A stretch of DNA of 64,000 bases from Flavobacteriales bacterium UBA6772 (GTDB lineage Bacteria; Bacteroidota; Bacteroidia; Flavobacteriales; Flavobacteriaceae). Shown piece after piece: positions 28,285 to 37,930 of the stretch. The notes under the pieces were generated by a model that was not told where the DNA came from, ran no database searches, and worked only from the letters and a program-made list of their open reading frames with translations. The stretch lies in the NCBI GenBank assembly GCA_905181765.1, contig CAJIYW010000001.1, positions 124,001 to 188,000 of the forward strand, written 5' to 3'. A program made the position numbers and the translations under genes. Position 1 is the stretch's first letter. Each line of letters starts with the position of its first letter.

Positions 28285-28482
28285 ATGATAGACGGAAGAC
28301 AAAGAAAAAACATAGAAAAAGGTTTATTTGTAGAAATAGTTCAGAAACAAAACCAAAGATCTGGTGCGTTAAATAAAGGAAAGGTGAGTAAAATTCTCAC
28401 AAAATCGGTAAGTCATCCTTATGGAATTAAGGTACAATTAGAATCTGGTCTAGTTGGCAGAGTTCAAAATGTTATTGAATAA
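28285..28482 (+). CDS. YwbE family protein (DUF2196)
   Basis: A 65-residue protein matching the YwbE family: GRQRKNIEKGLFVEIVQKQN, then a Gly/Lys-rich strand GVVxxIL-type region (NKGKVSKILTKSVSHPYGIK) and a C-terminal GLVGRVQNV. The fold is a small beta barrel of unknown function. It lies after the csp terminator and convergently meets the transglycosylase gene, with one base between the stops. Confidence 0.85.
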   Translation: MIDGRQRKNIEKGLFVEIVQKQNQRSGALNKGKVSKILTKSVSHPYGIKVQLESGLVGRVQNVIE

Positions 28483-28483
28483 G

Positions 28484-29385
28484 CTACTTTAAAGGGATTT
28501 TAATTTCATACAACTTTCTACTCTTATTATTTAATTTATGCTCCCTTAGCCAAGGATTGTGAATTTTAAGTTCTTTATAGTTCATACCAAACTCTTTGGC
28601 AAATAGTGTTAGGTTAGAAATGGCAGTGTCCACTTTTACTAACCTAGTTTCCTTAACTGTGTATAAATCTTCTTTATCAAAAACAAAACCATATTTTTTT
28701 GGATTTGTTATAATTTCCTTTAAAGCTAATATCCTAAAAATATACCTTTCTGTTTCATCTGGTAATTTAACATCATAATAGTTATTTACCTCTTGTGCTT
28801 CTAATCTTCTAGAAACTCCACGATTCCCAGCATTATATGCGGCTGCTGCTAAAGTCCAAGAACCTAATTTTTCTTTTGCTTTGATTAAATATTCTGCCGC
28901 AACTTTTGTAGATTTTTCAATATTATAACGTTCATCTACATTATCATTTATTTCTAAACCATATTCTTTTCCAGTAGTTCGCATAAAATGCCAAATTCCT
29001 GCTGCACCCACAGAAGATGTTTCATCTGTAAAACCACTTTCAGCTAGGGCTAAAAATTTAAAATCGTCAGGTAAATTATATTTGGCTAATAAAGGTTCTA
29101 AAATAGGAAAGTATCTATTTGCTCTTTTAAGGAGTAAAATCCGTTAGATTGCCAATAGGTATTTACCAACAATTCTCTTTCCATTCTCTCCTTAACATCA
29201 TTAATTTCTATAGGTACTCTTTCTCCTGCCAAATTAAGTCCCTTCGGAAGTTTTAATGCTTTTATTTTATATCCTTTGTGTGTTTGTAATTCTGGATTTG
29301 GTGCTGTTTTAAGAATCGCATTATAAAAAATAACGGTTATAATACTAATACTTAGAAGAGAAAGAATACGCTGAGCCAATTTCAT
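28484..29385 (-). CDS. Lytic transglycosylase, MltD-like (frameshifted)
   Basis: Cleaves peptidoglycan glycan strands. The N-terminal 85 or so residues form a membrane or signal segment (LLSISIITVIFYNAIL) and linker up to SLKEQ. The catalytic SLT domain lies in another frame: FLALAESGF holds the catalytic Glu, then SSVGAAGIWHFM and LAAAAYNAGNRGV. The C terminus (LYTVKETRLVKVDTAISNLT) looks LysM-like. Adding one base to the T-run (plus strand) at 29125-29128 unites them into 300 residues. It is convergent with ywbE. Confidence 0.85.
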
Positions 29386-29428
29386 ATTTACAATTTAGAT
29401 ACGTTAAAAGTATGAAATCAACGTTGTA

Positions 29429-30088
29429 TTAACAAGTTAAAACGGTATCAATAATTTTAGATATTTTTTTAGCTTTTGTTAATACCATAATATGAGTTCC
29501 TCCTTTAACCTTAATAGTGTTTTGAATATTTTTAATAGGAAAAATAGCATCGTTTGTGCCATGAATATGAATAATATTTTTTATTGGTGCTGTTTGTTGC
29601 CAATTTATAATACTTGCAATAGACCATTGTAAATATTCTTTGCTTCTAACTGAAAGGTACTTTTTATATAGATCTGCTCTTTTTTTTAACCCTTTTCCTA
29701 TGAAAAACCCTAAATAATCTTCAAAGTTTTCGATTACTTTAGTTGGAAAAACTTTATATATTTTCGTTAATTTCGCAAGTTTAAATCTCTTCGGAAGCTC
29801 GTCGTGGTGCTTAACACTAGAAATGATAATAACTTTTTTAGGATGTACATAACTTGCTAATTCTTGCACTATAATTCCGCCAAAAGAAACACCAATTAAT
29901 ACAGGATCTTTTTCCTTGATTTGCGCACTTAAATGGCATGCATAACTACCAATATCCTCCTCAGAGGTTTGTGGTGCAATCCAATTTAGATAATGAAGTG
30001 TATATCTATCTAGATCAAATTCTAGGTTTTCAAAGATTTTATGGCTTGCTGCTAAACCTGGCATAAAATAAATGGGCGTTTTCTCCAT
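29429..30088 (-). CDS. Alpha/beta hydrolase
   Basis: A 219-residue hydrolase: YFMPGLAAS near the N terminus, the nucleophile elbow GVSFGG near residue 66, and IIHIHGTNDAIFPIKNI late in the protein with the Asp/His pair of the triad (His in GGTHIMVL). There is no signal peptide. It begins 21 bases after mtaB stops and is likely in the same transcript. Esterase or acyltransferase activity cannot be narrowed down. Confidence 0.8.
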   Translation of the reverse strand: MEKTPIYFMPGLAASHKIFENLEFDLDRYTLHYLNWIAPQTSEEDIGSYACHLSAQIKEKDPVLIGVSFGGIIVQELASYVHPKKVIIISSVKHHDELPKRFKLAKLTKIYKVFPTKVIENFEDYLGFFIGKGLKKRADLYKKYLSVRSKEYLQWSIASIINWQQTAPIKNIIHIHGTNDAIFPIKNIQNTIKVKGGTHIMVLTKAKKISKIIDTVLTC

Positions 30089-30109
30089 TATTTTTACTTT
30101 TTAAAAGAT

Positions 30110-31429
30110 TTAATTGATGAAATTTAGACGCACAGAACCATCTTCATCAATTTCTGTTAAAGTAATTTCATGCAGGGTATTTACCAATTCTGGATTCCAG
30201 GGTGTTTTTACCTTTACATAATTCTCTGTAAAACCATGAATATAACCCTCTTTATTTTCGCTTTCAAACAGTGCAGTTAAACTGTTTCCTAATTGAGATT
30301 CATAAAAAGAACGTCTTTTCTTTGCGGATAGACCGCGTAACATTTTACTACGTTTTGCTCTTACTTTTTTAGGAATAATTCCATTTAAAGCAACAGCTTC
30401 TGTATTTGGTCTTTCGGAATAGGTAAAAACGTGTAAATAAGAAATATCTAAGTCGTTTAAATAATTATATGTTTCTAAAAAAAGTGCATCTGTTTCTCCA
30501 GGGAAACCGACAATAACATCTACACCAATGCAAGCATTTGGCATGGTTTCTTTAATTCTAGAAACTCTATTTGTATAGGTTTCTTTCAGATACCTACGTT
30601 TCATTTTTTTAAGTAGTTCATCTGAACCCGACTGCAAAGGAATGTGAAAGTGTGGCACAAAAGAAGAGGATGTTGATACAAAATCTATAGTTTCATCTTT
30701 TAATAAATTTGGTTCGATTGATGAGATTCTTAAACGATGAATTCCTTCAACTTTATCCAATTCCTTTACTAGATCTAAAAAGGTGTGTTCATGTTTTTTA
30801 TTTCCAAACTCTCCTTTACCATAATCACCTATATTAACGCCCGTTAAAACAATTTCTTTAATTCCTTTAGAAGAAATTTCTTTAGCGTTATCTAATACAT
30901 TTTGAACGGTATCTGATCTAGAAATCCCCCTAGCTAAAGGAATTGTGCAATAGGTGCATTTATAATCGCAGCCATCTTGGACTTTTAAAAATGCGCGTGT
31001 TCTATCTCCAATAGAATAAGAACCTACATAAAAATCTGCATCAGAAATTTCACAAGAATGAACTTTGCCTAAATTATTTTTGGTTAAATCGTTGATATAA
31101 GAAGTAACATTAAATTTTTCTGTAGCACCTAAAACTAAATCTACACCGTCTACAGCAGCTAATTCTTCTGGCTTTAATTGGGCATAACAACCAATAGCAA
31201 TTAAAAAAGCTTCATCATTTTGTTTTAAAGCATTTTTAACAATGGATTTAAAGCGCTTATCTGCATTGTCTGTTACAGAGCATGTATTTATAACATATAT
31301 ATCTGCTTTCTCTTCAAATTCCACACGCTCAAAACCTTCGCTAGTAAAAGTTCTAGCAATAGTAGATGTTTCTGAAAAGTTTAATTTGCATCCTAAAGTA
31401 TAAAAAGCAACTTTTTTTTCTGCATTCAT
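30110..31429 (-). CDS. mtaB: tRNA t6A37 methylthiotransferase MtaB
   Basis: A radical-SAM enzyme that adds a methylthio group to t6A37 of tRNAs decoding ANN codons. The N-terminal UPF0004 domain has Cys in YTLGCKLNFSE, INTCSVTD and AIGCYAQL, the radical-SAM cluster is CDYKCTYCTIP (residues about 150-160), and a TRAM-like domain ends the protein. I prefer the ATG at 31429 over 31450 because a TAGTTTTG promoter element (31450-31457) overlaps the upstream ATG. The length is then 439 residues, normal for MtaB as opposed to MiaB. Confidence 0.93.
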   Translation of the reverse strand: MNAEKKVAFYTLGCKLNFSETSTIARTFTSEGFERVEFEEKADIYVINTCSVTDNADKRFKSIVKNALKQNDEAFLIAIGCYAQLKPEELAAVDGVDLVLGATEKFNVTSYINDLTKNNLGKVHSCEISDADFYVGSYSIGDRTRAFLKVQDGCDYKCTYCTIPLARGISRSDTVQNVLDNAKEISSKGIKEIVLTGVNIGDYGKGEFGNKKHEHTFLDLVKELDKVEGIHRLRISSIEPNLLKDETIDFVSTSSSFVPHFHIPLQSGSDELLKKMKRRYLKETYTNRVSRIKETMPNACIGVDVIVGFPGETDALFLETYNYLNDLDISYLHVFTYSERPNTEAVALNGIIPKKVRAKRSKMLRGLSAKKRRSFYESQLGNSLTALFESENKEGYIHGFTENYVKVKTPWNPELVNTLHEITLTEIDEDGSVRLNFIN

Positions 31430-31450
31430 TTTGTTATTTTTGACAGTCAC

Positions 31451-31656
31451 AAAACTACAATATTATTCATAGTTTTTGAAGTAGATAGATTACTTATTAG
31501 AAAATTATATTTAAAGTTGCAAGTTCGCTATTTTAATATAATTTCAGCATTATTTCTGTTATTTCAACAGACCGTATAGGTTACATTCTTCAAAACCTAA
31601 TCAAACTCTTTAAATAGGTTACTCAAATAGCTTTAAGCAGTTATTAGTTAAAGAAA
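31451..31656. other. Intergenic, nothing beyond the mtaB promoter element
   Basis: About 205 AT-rich bases between the end of the nuclease-like gene and mtaB. TAGTTTTG (minus, 31450-31457) fits a -7 element. No hairpin terminator with T-tract was seen for the mutL-rhomboid operon. Confidence 0.3.
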
Positions 31657-32667
31657 TTACCAATTAATTCTTGCTTGAATAGGGTAGTGGTCTGAATATT
31701 TTTCTAAATAATTTGAAAATTGATTTACGATTGCATTTTCATCGGTTAAAATAAAATCTATCCTCATAGGAAACCAATAATTATATGTTTGTCCAAAGCC
31801 CTTTCCTGCTTCAATAAAGGCATCTTTTTTGTTTTTTGAAATTTCATGATACATCCAAGAATAAGAGGTGTTATTAAAATCTCCACACACTATTTTTTTA
31901 CCAGTCCATTTTTTCTCATGCTTTAAAAACACTTCAACCTGTAAGGCTTGTTTTTTAAAGGATTTCGATACTCTTTCTATTAATTTTTCTGAATTTTTCT
32001 CGCCAAAGTTCTCTTGATTGGGGTTTATCCTTAAGGATTCAAAATGTGTATTGTAAATTCTAATGGTATCTTTCTCTTTTAAGATATCAGCGTATATAAT
32101 ATTGTTGCCACTACTTTTTAAATTAAGAGACCCAGCATTCAATATTTTAAACTTTGAATAAATTGCCATTCCGTATTTACTAATTCTTGATCTGAACTTT
32201 ACATATTTATAAGGAAAGGAGAATTGCACTTTTTTAGATTTATAATATTCTTGTATCACTAAAATATCAGGATTTTTTTCTGCTATAAAGTCATAACCAT
32301 TTTGTTTTTTTTCAAGTGCTTTGTTGTTCGAAAATAAATCAAATGTTTTTACATTGTAGCTCATCACTTTTAAATCCGAATTTAAAGAAGAAGTATTACT
32401 AGATATTTTATAAAACGGAGGAGCAAAGAACCACCCAATGCCTAAAATAATCAAAGATAAAAGAAACTGTTTCTTTAGTTTAAGTAGCCAATAAATTGTA
32501 CAAACAAAATTCATGATTAATAAAACAGGTACAAAAAGACTCAAAATAGCAAATACAGGAATTATTACTGGAGAGATATAAGGTAATAAAAAAGAAAGCA
32601 ATAGTAAAGAAGCAAATAAGGAGTTTGCTAAGTATAATATCTTGTCTAAAAAAGATAGATTTTTCAT
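31657..32667 (-). CDS. Membrane-anchored endonuclease/exonuclease/phosphatase family protein
   Basis: A 336-residue protein. Residues 1-90 contain three hydrophobic segments, and the rest is an EEP (DNase I-like) domain: KVMSYNVKTFD, IQEYYKS with the metal-binding Glu, IYNTHFES, VCGDFNNTSYS and a terminal DHYPIQARI with the catalytic Asp-His. The substrate (nucleic acid, lipid phosphate or other phosphoester) is not evident. Its start is directly adjacent to the end of the second rhomboid gene, at the 3' end of the mutL-rhomboid operon. Confidence 0.85.
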   Translation of the reverse strand: MKNLSFLDKILYLANSLFASLLLLSFLLPYISPVIIPVFAILSLFVPVLLIMNFVCTIYWLLKLKKQFLLSLIILGIGWFFAPPFYKISSNTSSLNSDLKVMSYNVKTFDLFSNNKALEKKQNGYDFIAEKNPDILVIQEYYKSKKVQFSFPYKYVKFRSRISKYGMAIYSKFKILNAGSLNLKSSGNNIIYADILKEKDTIRIYNTHFESLRINPNQENFGEKNSEKLIERVSKSFKKQALQVEVFLKHEKKWTGKKIVCGDFNNTSYSWMYHEISKNKKDAFIEAGKGFGQTYNYWFPMRIDFILTDENAIVNQFSNYLEKYSDHYPIQARINW

Positions 32668-33522
32668 TTATCTTTTACCTTGTTTAAACAAAAATTCTTT
32701 TTCAGCTTTAGTAAGTGTATCGTAACCCGATTTACTAATCTTATCTAAAATAACGTCTATTTGTTCTTGATTTTTACTACTATTTTTTACTATCTTTTGA
32801 CTTTTTTTTGCAGATTTATGTACTGTTTTTAAAGGTTTTTCTTTTCTTTTGAAAAAAGAGGAAAATATCGTTGATAAATTTGTTTTCTTATTACTTGCTT
32901 GTTGAACATATAAATAACCGAATAAACTTCCTCCTAAATGAGAAAAACTACCTCCAGCATTTGTACCAATAAGACCCACAAAATCAAAAGCCAACCAAAT
33001 TGCTGCCAAGTGCCAAAACTTTACAAAACCTATAAACCTGATTTTTATCTGATAATGTGGCATATAGGTTGCAATGCCAATAAATATCGCAGAAATTCCA
33101 GCAGAAGCGCCCACTAAAGTAGTATTTCTTCCCTCAAATAAAGGAAAGTAATTTTGACTAATTACATAGAGAAATCCTCCAAATAAGGTCCCTAATATAT
33201 AGAAAGTGAATGCTTGTTTCTCTGTAAAATATTGAATAAAAAGATTTCCAATAAAATACAAGGTAATCATGTTAAAAATTAGATGAATGAAATCCGCATG
33301 TAAAAAACCATAAGAAATTATAGACCACGGTTTTGTAAGGAAGGCGTCTAAATTATTATCTAAAGAAAACCATTCTACTAAAAAGTTTTGCTCACCTTTA
33401 TACAGACCTTGGAATACGGTAATTAATAGCGTAAGCAAAAATATAGCAATATTTAGGTATATTAATTTTTCAATTATTGTACCTGTCCTATACTTGTTTT
33501 TTAGTGTGTTTATAAAACTCAT
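32668..33522 (-). CDS. Rhomboid family intramembrane serine protease (second of pair)
   Basis: A 284-residue membrane protein: HADFIHLIFNMITLYFIGN early, the catalytic Ser in LVGASAGISAI near residue 141 and the catalytic His in FSHLGGSLFGY near 194. A Lys/Ser-rich cytoplasmic tail of about 80 residues follows, longer than in its neighbour. Its start codon touches the stop of the first rhomboid gene (1-base overlap), which suggests tight coupling. The substrate is unknown. Confidence 0.9.
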   Translation of the reverse strand: MSFINTLKNKYRTGTIIEKLIYLNIAIFLLTLLITVFQGLYKGEQNFLVEWFSLDNNLDAFLTKPWSIISYGFLHADFIHLIFNMITLYFIGNLFIQYFTEKQAFTFYILGTLFGGFLYVISQNYFPLFEGRNTTLVGASAGISAIFIGIATYMPHYQIKIRFIGFVKFWHLAAIWLAFDFVGLIGTNAGGSFSHLGGSLFGYLYVQQASNKKTNLSTIFSSFFKRKEKPLKTVHKSAKKSQKIVKNSSKNQEQIDVILDKISKSGYDTLTKAEKEFLFKQGKR

Positions 33523-34229
33523 TATGTAGTTTTAAATTGATTTTTTTTCCAGGAATAAGCAATAATAAATCCAATTAAAGCACCACCGATATGTGCAAAA
33601 TGAGCAATATTACCAACGGAGTATTTTGTCATTCCAAAAAATAAATCACCAAAGATCATTACTGGAATAAAATATTTTGCTGCTATAGGAATCGGCAAAA
33701 ATATCAAAGCTAACTTTGCATCTTTAAAATACAAACCAAATGCAGCTAAGACACCATAAACAGCTCCAGAAGCGCCAACTGCGGGAGTATTATATAATTG
33801 ATTCATTGTTTGTAAATCTTTATTTTGATACATTTTAGTAGGATTCATCAATTCTAATATTTCATTTTGAGAAATTCCTGAAGTTACTAAAGTTTCTAAA
33901 GCTGCATTAAATTGATAATAGTTTACCAATGTGTAAATTATTCCTGCACCAAGACCCGCAGAAAAATAGAAAAATAAGAATTTTTTTCTTCCCCACATTT
34001 GCTCTAAAGGAGTTCCAAAAGCCCATAAGCCATACATGTTAAATAAAATATGAGAGAAGCTAGCGTGCATAAACATGTGCGTAATGTATTGCCAGAACCC
34101 AAAATGTTCATTTTCTGGAAAATGCAATGCTAACATATTTGTAAAATCTAATTGTAACAATTGCGGAGCTACAAATAAAATTACATTTATTATTATGAGG
34201 TGTTTAATACCGTCTGTAAGTTTATTCAT
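33522..34229 (-). CDS. Rhomboid family intramembrane serine protease (first of pair)
   Basis: A 235-residue membrane protein with HASFSHILFNMYGLWAFG early, the catalytic Ser in AVGASGAVYGVLAAF near residue 155 and His in IAHFAHIGGALIGF near 211. It starts 2 bases after mutL stops. The divergent lengths and tails of the two rhomboids suggest different substrates or a division of labour; both retain the catalytic dyad. Confidence 0.9.
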   Translation of the reverse strand: MNKLTDGIKHLIIINVILFVAPQLLQLDFTNMLALHFPENEHFGFWQYITHMFMHASFSHILFNMYGLWAFGTPLEQMWGRKKFLFFYFSAGLGAGIIYTLVNYYQFNAALETLVTSGISQNEILELMNPTKMYQNKDLQTMNQLYNTPAVGASGAVYGVLAAFGLYFKDAKLALIFLPIPIAAKYFIPVMIFGDLFFGMTKYSVGNIAHFAHIGGALIGFIIAYSWKKNQFKTT

Positions 34230-34231
34230 AA

Positions 34232-36047
34232 TTAACTATTAAATAAATTATCTATTTGGTTTAACGTTAGAGTTTTAAAAGTTGCTTTTCCAAATGGTGA
34301 AATAGTAGGTTCTTTGCACGAAAATAAGTTATTTACTAAACTTTCTTGTTCTTTTTCAGAAAGCAAGGTTCCTGTTTTTATACTTAATGTTTTTGCAAAT
34401 GATTTTGCCATCACATCAAAATGACTAAAACTTGTATCAGGTACTTCTAAATTAATATCGTTTAATAGCTCTTCTAAAATAATGGTAATTTTACTTTCTG
34501 TTACAGAAACTGGAATTCCTTTTATAGTAACGCTGTCTTTAGTGAATTGGTCAAAAGAAAACCCAGCATTTTCTAATTCTGTTTTTATGGTATAAATCAT
34601 CTCTATTTCTGCAGAAGAAAAAGAAATTTTCACAGGAAATAATAATTGTTGACTATTTGCTTCTCTGATAGTAATACTCTCTAAAAACTCTTCATATAAA
34701 ACTCTTTGATGCGCTAAAGATTGGTTGATTAAAACGACCCCTGATTTTATCAAAGACAATACATATTTACGTTGAATTTGAAATGTTTTTTGTGTTTTTT
34801 CTTCTTGAAGATGTTCAAATAAACTTTCGTTTTGTTCTGCATCAGTTGTGCTTGCAGATGTATAAAGAGATTCCCAGCTTTGCGTTTCTTTCTCTCTTTT
34901 AAAAGGAAAATTAATTTCCTTTTGTTCTTCTTCTTTAAACGGATTAAAATCTGGGTCTACTGAAATTTTAGGGACAGATCCTGAGGCGTTACCGCCTTTA
35001 AAATGATAAGGTGTGTCAAGGCCAGCATCTCTGTTGAAATCTAAAACAGGTGCAACATTATATTGTCCTAAACTGTGTTTTACGGTAGCGCGTAACATAG
35101 CATATAATGCTTTTTCATTATCAAACTTTATTTCTGTCTTTGTTGGGTGTATGTTGATATCTATTGTGTTTGCGGGTACTGTTAAATATAAGAAATAAGA
35201 TGGATGCGCACCTTGTTCTAGCAACCCTTCAAATGCATTTACTACTGCATGATTTAAATATGAGCTTTTTATAAATCGATCATTCACAAAAAAGAATTGC
35301 TCACCCTCGTTTTCTTTTAGAAAATTCTGGCTTTGCAACAAAACCTTGAATAGTAACAATATCTGTTTTTTCATCAATAGGAACTAATTTTTCATTCATT
35401 TTAGTGCCAAATACAGCTACAATACGCTGACGAAGATTCCCTGCTTTTAGATGATAGACTTCGTTATTATTATGATGTAATAAAAAAGAAATATCTGAAT
35501 GTGCTAAGGCAACGCGTTGAAATTCATCTATAATATGGCGTGTTTCTACGGTATCTGATTTTAAAAAATTTCTTCTTGCAGGAATGTTATAAAATAAATT
35601 TTTAACAGCTAAGCTAGTACCTTCTCCGGTTGAAATAAAATCTTGTGATATTATTTTACTTCCCTCAATTTTGATGTTTGTTCCTAACTCTTGGTCTACT
35701 GGTTTTGTTTTTAATTCTACATGAGCAATAGCCGCAATAGAAGCTAAGGCTTCTCCTCTAAAGCCTTTTGTACTTAAATTAAATAAATCCTCTGCTTTCT
35801 GAATTTTAGAAGTAGCATGGCGCTCAAAACTCATTCTGGCGTCTGTAGTGCTCATTCCTTTTCCATCATCAATTACTTGAATAAGCGTTTTACCAGCATC
35901 TTTAACTAATAATTTTATACTGGTAGCACCAGCATCAATTGCGTTTTCCAATAACTCTTTTACTACAGAGGCAGGGCGTTGAACTACTTCTCCTGCAGCA
36001 ATTTGGTTTGCAACATGATCTGGTAAAAGTTGAATTATATCAGACAT
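34232..36047 (-). CDS. mutL: DNA mismatch repair protein MutL (frameshifted)
   Basis: Couples mismatch recognition by MutS to strand incision. The N-terminal GHKL ATPase carries [29 protein letters not shown] and [13 protein letters not shown]. The frame stops after [10 protein letters not shown] and resumes at [14 protein letters not shown]; removing one C of the run at 35304-35306 (plus strand) joins them to 604 residues. The C-terminal dimerisation domain ends [17 protein letters not shown]. The start overlaps the next upstream gene's end by one base. A real loss would give a mutator, but so many intact-looking genes here carry similar shifts that an artefact is likelier. Confidence 0.9.
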
Positions 36048-36325
36048 TAATTCGTTATAAATATGGATAAATCGAAATCTATAATGTAAAGAAAAATTAA
36101 AACTAAAATAGTAATAATTATAAGGAATGTTCTTGCAGTTCTTTTTTCAGATTTCATTTTCAGATCCCCAAAAGCGTCACTAAATTTTCCTTTTATTCCT
36201 TTGTTTTTTCCTGCAGTAGTTCTAAACTGATCTAGTTTGTGCTCAATTTTAAAAGGATTTCCTTCTCCTTTATAATATCGAGGTTGATAATCAAATTTTT
36301 TATTTGTACGTTTTAAAAATCCCAT
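36047..36325 (-). CDS. Small membrane-anchored protein between ribH and mutL
   Basis: A 92-residue protein: a basic N terminus ([18 protein letters not shown]), a charged middle and one hydrophobic C-terminal helix ([19 protein letters not shown]). Homologues in this position are sometimes named riboflavin synthase beta subunit in databases, but that name belongs to the neighbour ribH; nothing here looks like lumazine synthase. Likely a conserved flavobacterial tail-anchored protein of unknown function. Confidence 0.75.
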   Translation of the reverse strand: MGFLKRTNKKFDYQPRYYKGEGNPFKIEHKLDQFRTTAGKNKGIKGKFSDAFGDLKMKSEKRTARTFLIIITILVLIFLYIIDFDLSIFITN

Positions 36326-36473
36326 AGGTTTAGAAATAGTTGGTAAAAAGATATATAGGGTAAAATAATCTGCATACTAAAAGTAAAAGCAATTCAAATT
36401 TAAAGAATTTAAAGTAAACTTGCTAAAAATGATGTAAAAAGTATTCTTAATAAATAAAGAAAGTAAAGGGTTG

Positions 36474-36981
36474 TTAAAAACCGATGCTATCACTTTTTCT
36501 ATCAATATTTTTTATAGCCGCCATCTTTATGGCAGCAACGGCACATTCTATGCCTTTATTACCCAGTTTACCTCCAGATCTATCTATAGATTGCTGTTTG
36601 GTATCGTCTGTTAATACACAGAAAATAACAGGTACGTCATGCTTAATATTTAAATCTACAATACCCTGTGTAACTCCTTCACAAACAAAATCAAAATGTT
36701 TTGTTTCTCCTTGAATTACGTTTCCAATAGCAATAATAGCATCTAATTGCTGAGATTGAATCATTTTTTTACAGCCAAACACTAATTCAAAACTTCCAGG
36801 TACATCCCAAGAAATAATATTTTCTTTAATTGCACCACAATCAATTAACGTTTCAATTGCACCTTTTTGCTAGGTTTCTTGTAATTTCTGGATTCCATTC
36901 AGAAACAACAATCCCAAATCGAAAAGACTTCGCATTTGGGATTGTTGCTTTATCGTAGTATGATAAATTAGTTGTTGCCAT
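36474..36981 (-). CDS. ribH: 6,7-dimethyl-8-ribityllumazine synthase (frameshifted)
   Basis: Penultimate step of riboflavin synthesis. The ATG at 36981-36979 gives FRFGIVVSEWNPEITRNL, then the frame stops; removing the C at 36870 restores QKGAIETLIDCGA and joins the downstream part: WDVPGSFELVFGCKKM, IAIGNVIQGETKHFDFVCEG, IFCVLTDDTKQQSIDRSGG. The corrected length is 168 residues, normal. The substrate loop GETKHFD and the catalytic-site His are intact. It lies between the TPR gene and the small membrane protein in the mutL operon. Confidence 0.9.
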
Positions 36982-37052
36982 ATTTTAGTTCTTAGTTTTT
37001 GGTCTTTAGTGGTTCGATTTTCTCGAACTATTGAAAACCTAATTTCTAAATA

Positions 37053-37817
37053 CTATTTTGCGTATTTAGCAGCATTTATAAATTTCTCAACATCTCTACC
37101 TTGGTCAGATGTTGGATAGTTCTCTTTAATTTTAGTAAATAAAGATTCCGCTTTATCAAATTGCTTTAATTCCATAGCAGTTAAACCTGCTTTGTATAAA
37201 AACAAAGGAGTAGTAAACCCATTATTTTTTCTATTAGCAGCTTTTACATAATATTCTAAAGCTTCTTTTGGTTGATTCACATCTGCAAAAGCATCTCCAA
37301 CTGCACCTAAAGAAATAGGACCTAACATTTCGTCATCAGAATTGAATTTTTCTAAATATTCAATTGCTTTGTCGTATTGTTTCATTTCTAAATAAGAAAC
37401 TCCGGCATAATAATTAGCTAAATTTCCGGCATTTGTTCCGCTGTAAGATTTTGAAATATCTAAGAAACCGTAATTTCCATCTGCACCTTCCAATCCTAAT
37501 ACAAGTAAAGAATCTATTCCAGAACCTGCTGTAGAAGCTTGGTCATAATATTTTCTTGGAAAAGATAACTCGTTAGAAGCTTCTAGTTCATTCGGTTCTG
37601 AAATATATGTAGTATAACCTAAATATGATAAGAAGATAACTACAACGGCAACTAGGCTTGTAAATAAAGCTTTGCTATTTTGCTCAATCCATTTTTCAGA
37701 CCTCGAAGCAGTTTCGTCTAAAGTGTTTAAAACACCAGCTGTTTCGAATTCAGATTCGTCAAACTGTGCTTGTTCTTTTTTACCTTCTGCCTTATATTTT
37801 TTCTTGTAAGTTGCCAT
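37053..37817 (-). CDS. Tetratricopeptide repeat membrane protein
   Basis: A 254-residue protein: charged N terminus, one transmembrane helix at about residues 50-72 (LFTSLVAVVVIFLSYLGYTTY), then TPR-like repeats (LANYYAGVSYLEMKQYDKAIEYL, LGAVGDAFADVNQPKEALEYY, LYKAGLTAMELKQFDKAESLF) facing the periplasm. The architecture resembles YfgM, an inner-membrane protein working with periplasmic chaperones. It is upstream of ribH and mutL and divergent from recF. TAAATTTG (minus, 37840-37847) lies 23 bases before the ATG. Confidence 0.85.
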   Translation of the reverse strand: MATYKKKYKAEGKKEQAQFDESEFETAGVLNTLDETASRSEKWIEQNSKALFTSLVAVVVIFLSYLGYTTYISEPNELEASNELSFPRKYYDQASTAGSGIDSLLVLGLEGADGNYGFLDISKSYSGTNAGNLANYYAGVSYLEMKQYDKAIEYLEKFNSDDEMLGPISLGAVGDAFADVNQPKEALEYYVKAANRKNNGFTTPLFLYKAGLTAMELKQFDKAESLFTKIKENYPTSDQGRDVEKFINAAKYAK

Positions 37818-37930
37818 ATTTCTTATAAATTATTGGCGACAAATTTAGTTTTTTTTATTGGATTTAAAAAGGAGATAATTCGCAAAATTTTCAATAATTT
37901 GCAATTCGTTTCAAAGACTCAATTTTATTC

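Noticed and set aside
34232..36047. Natural mutL knock-out giving a mutator strain
   Set aside because: The single extra C is of the same kind as indels in essential genes nearby, and the rest of MutL is fully conserved. An artefact is the simpler reading.
36047..36325. Riboflavin synthase beta subunit
   Set aside because: The database name seems carried over from neighbouring ribH; this tail-anchored protein has no lumazine synthase motif.
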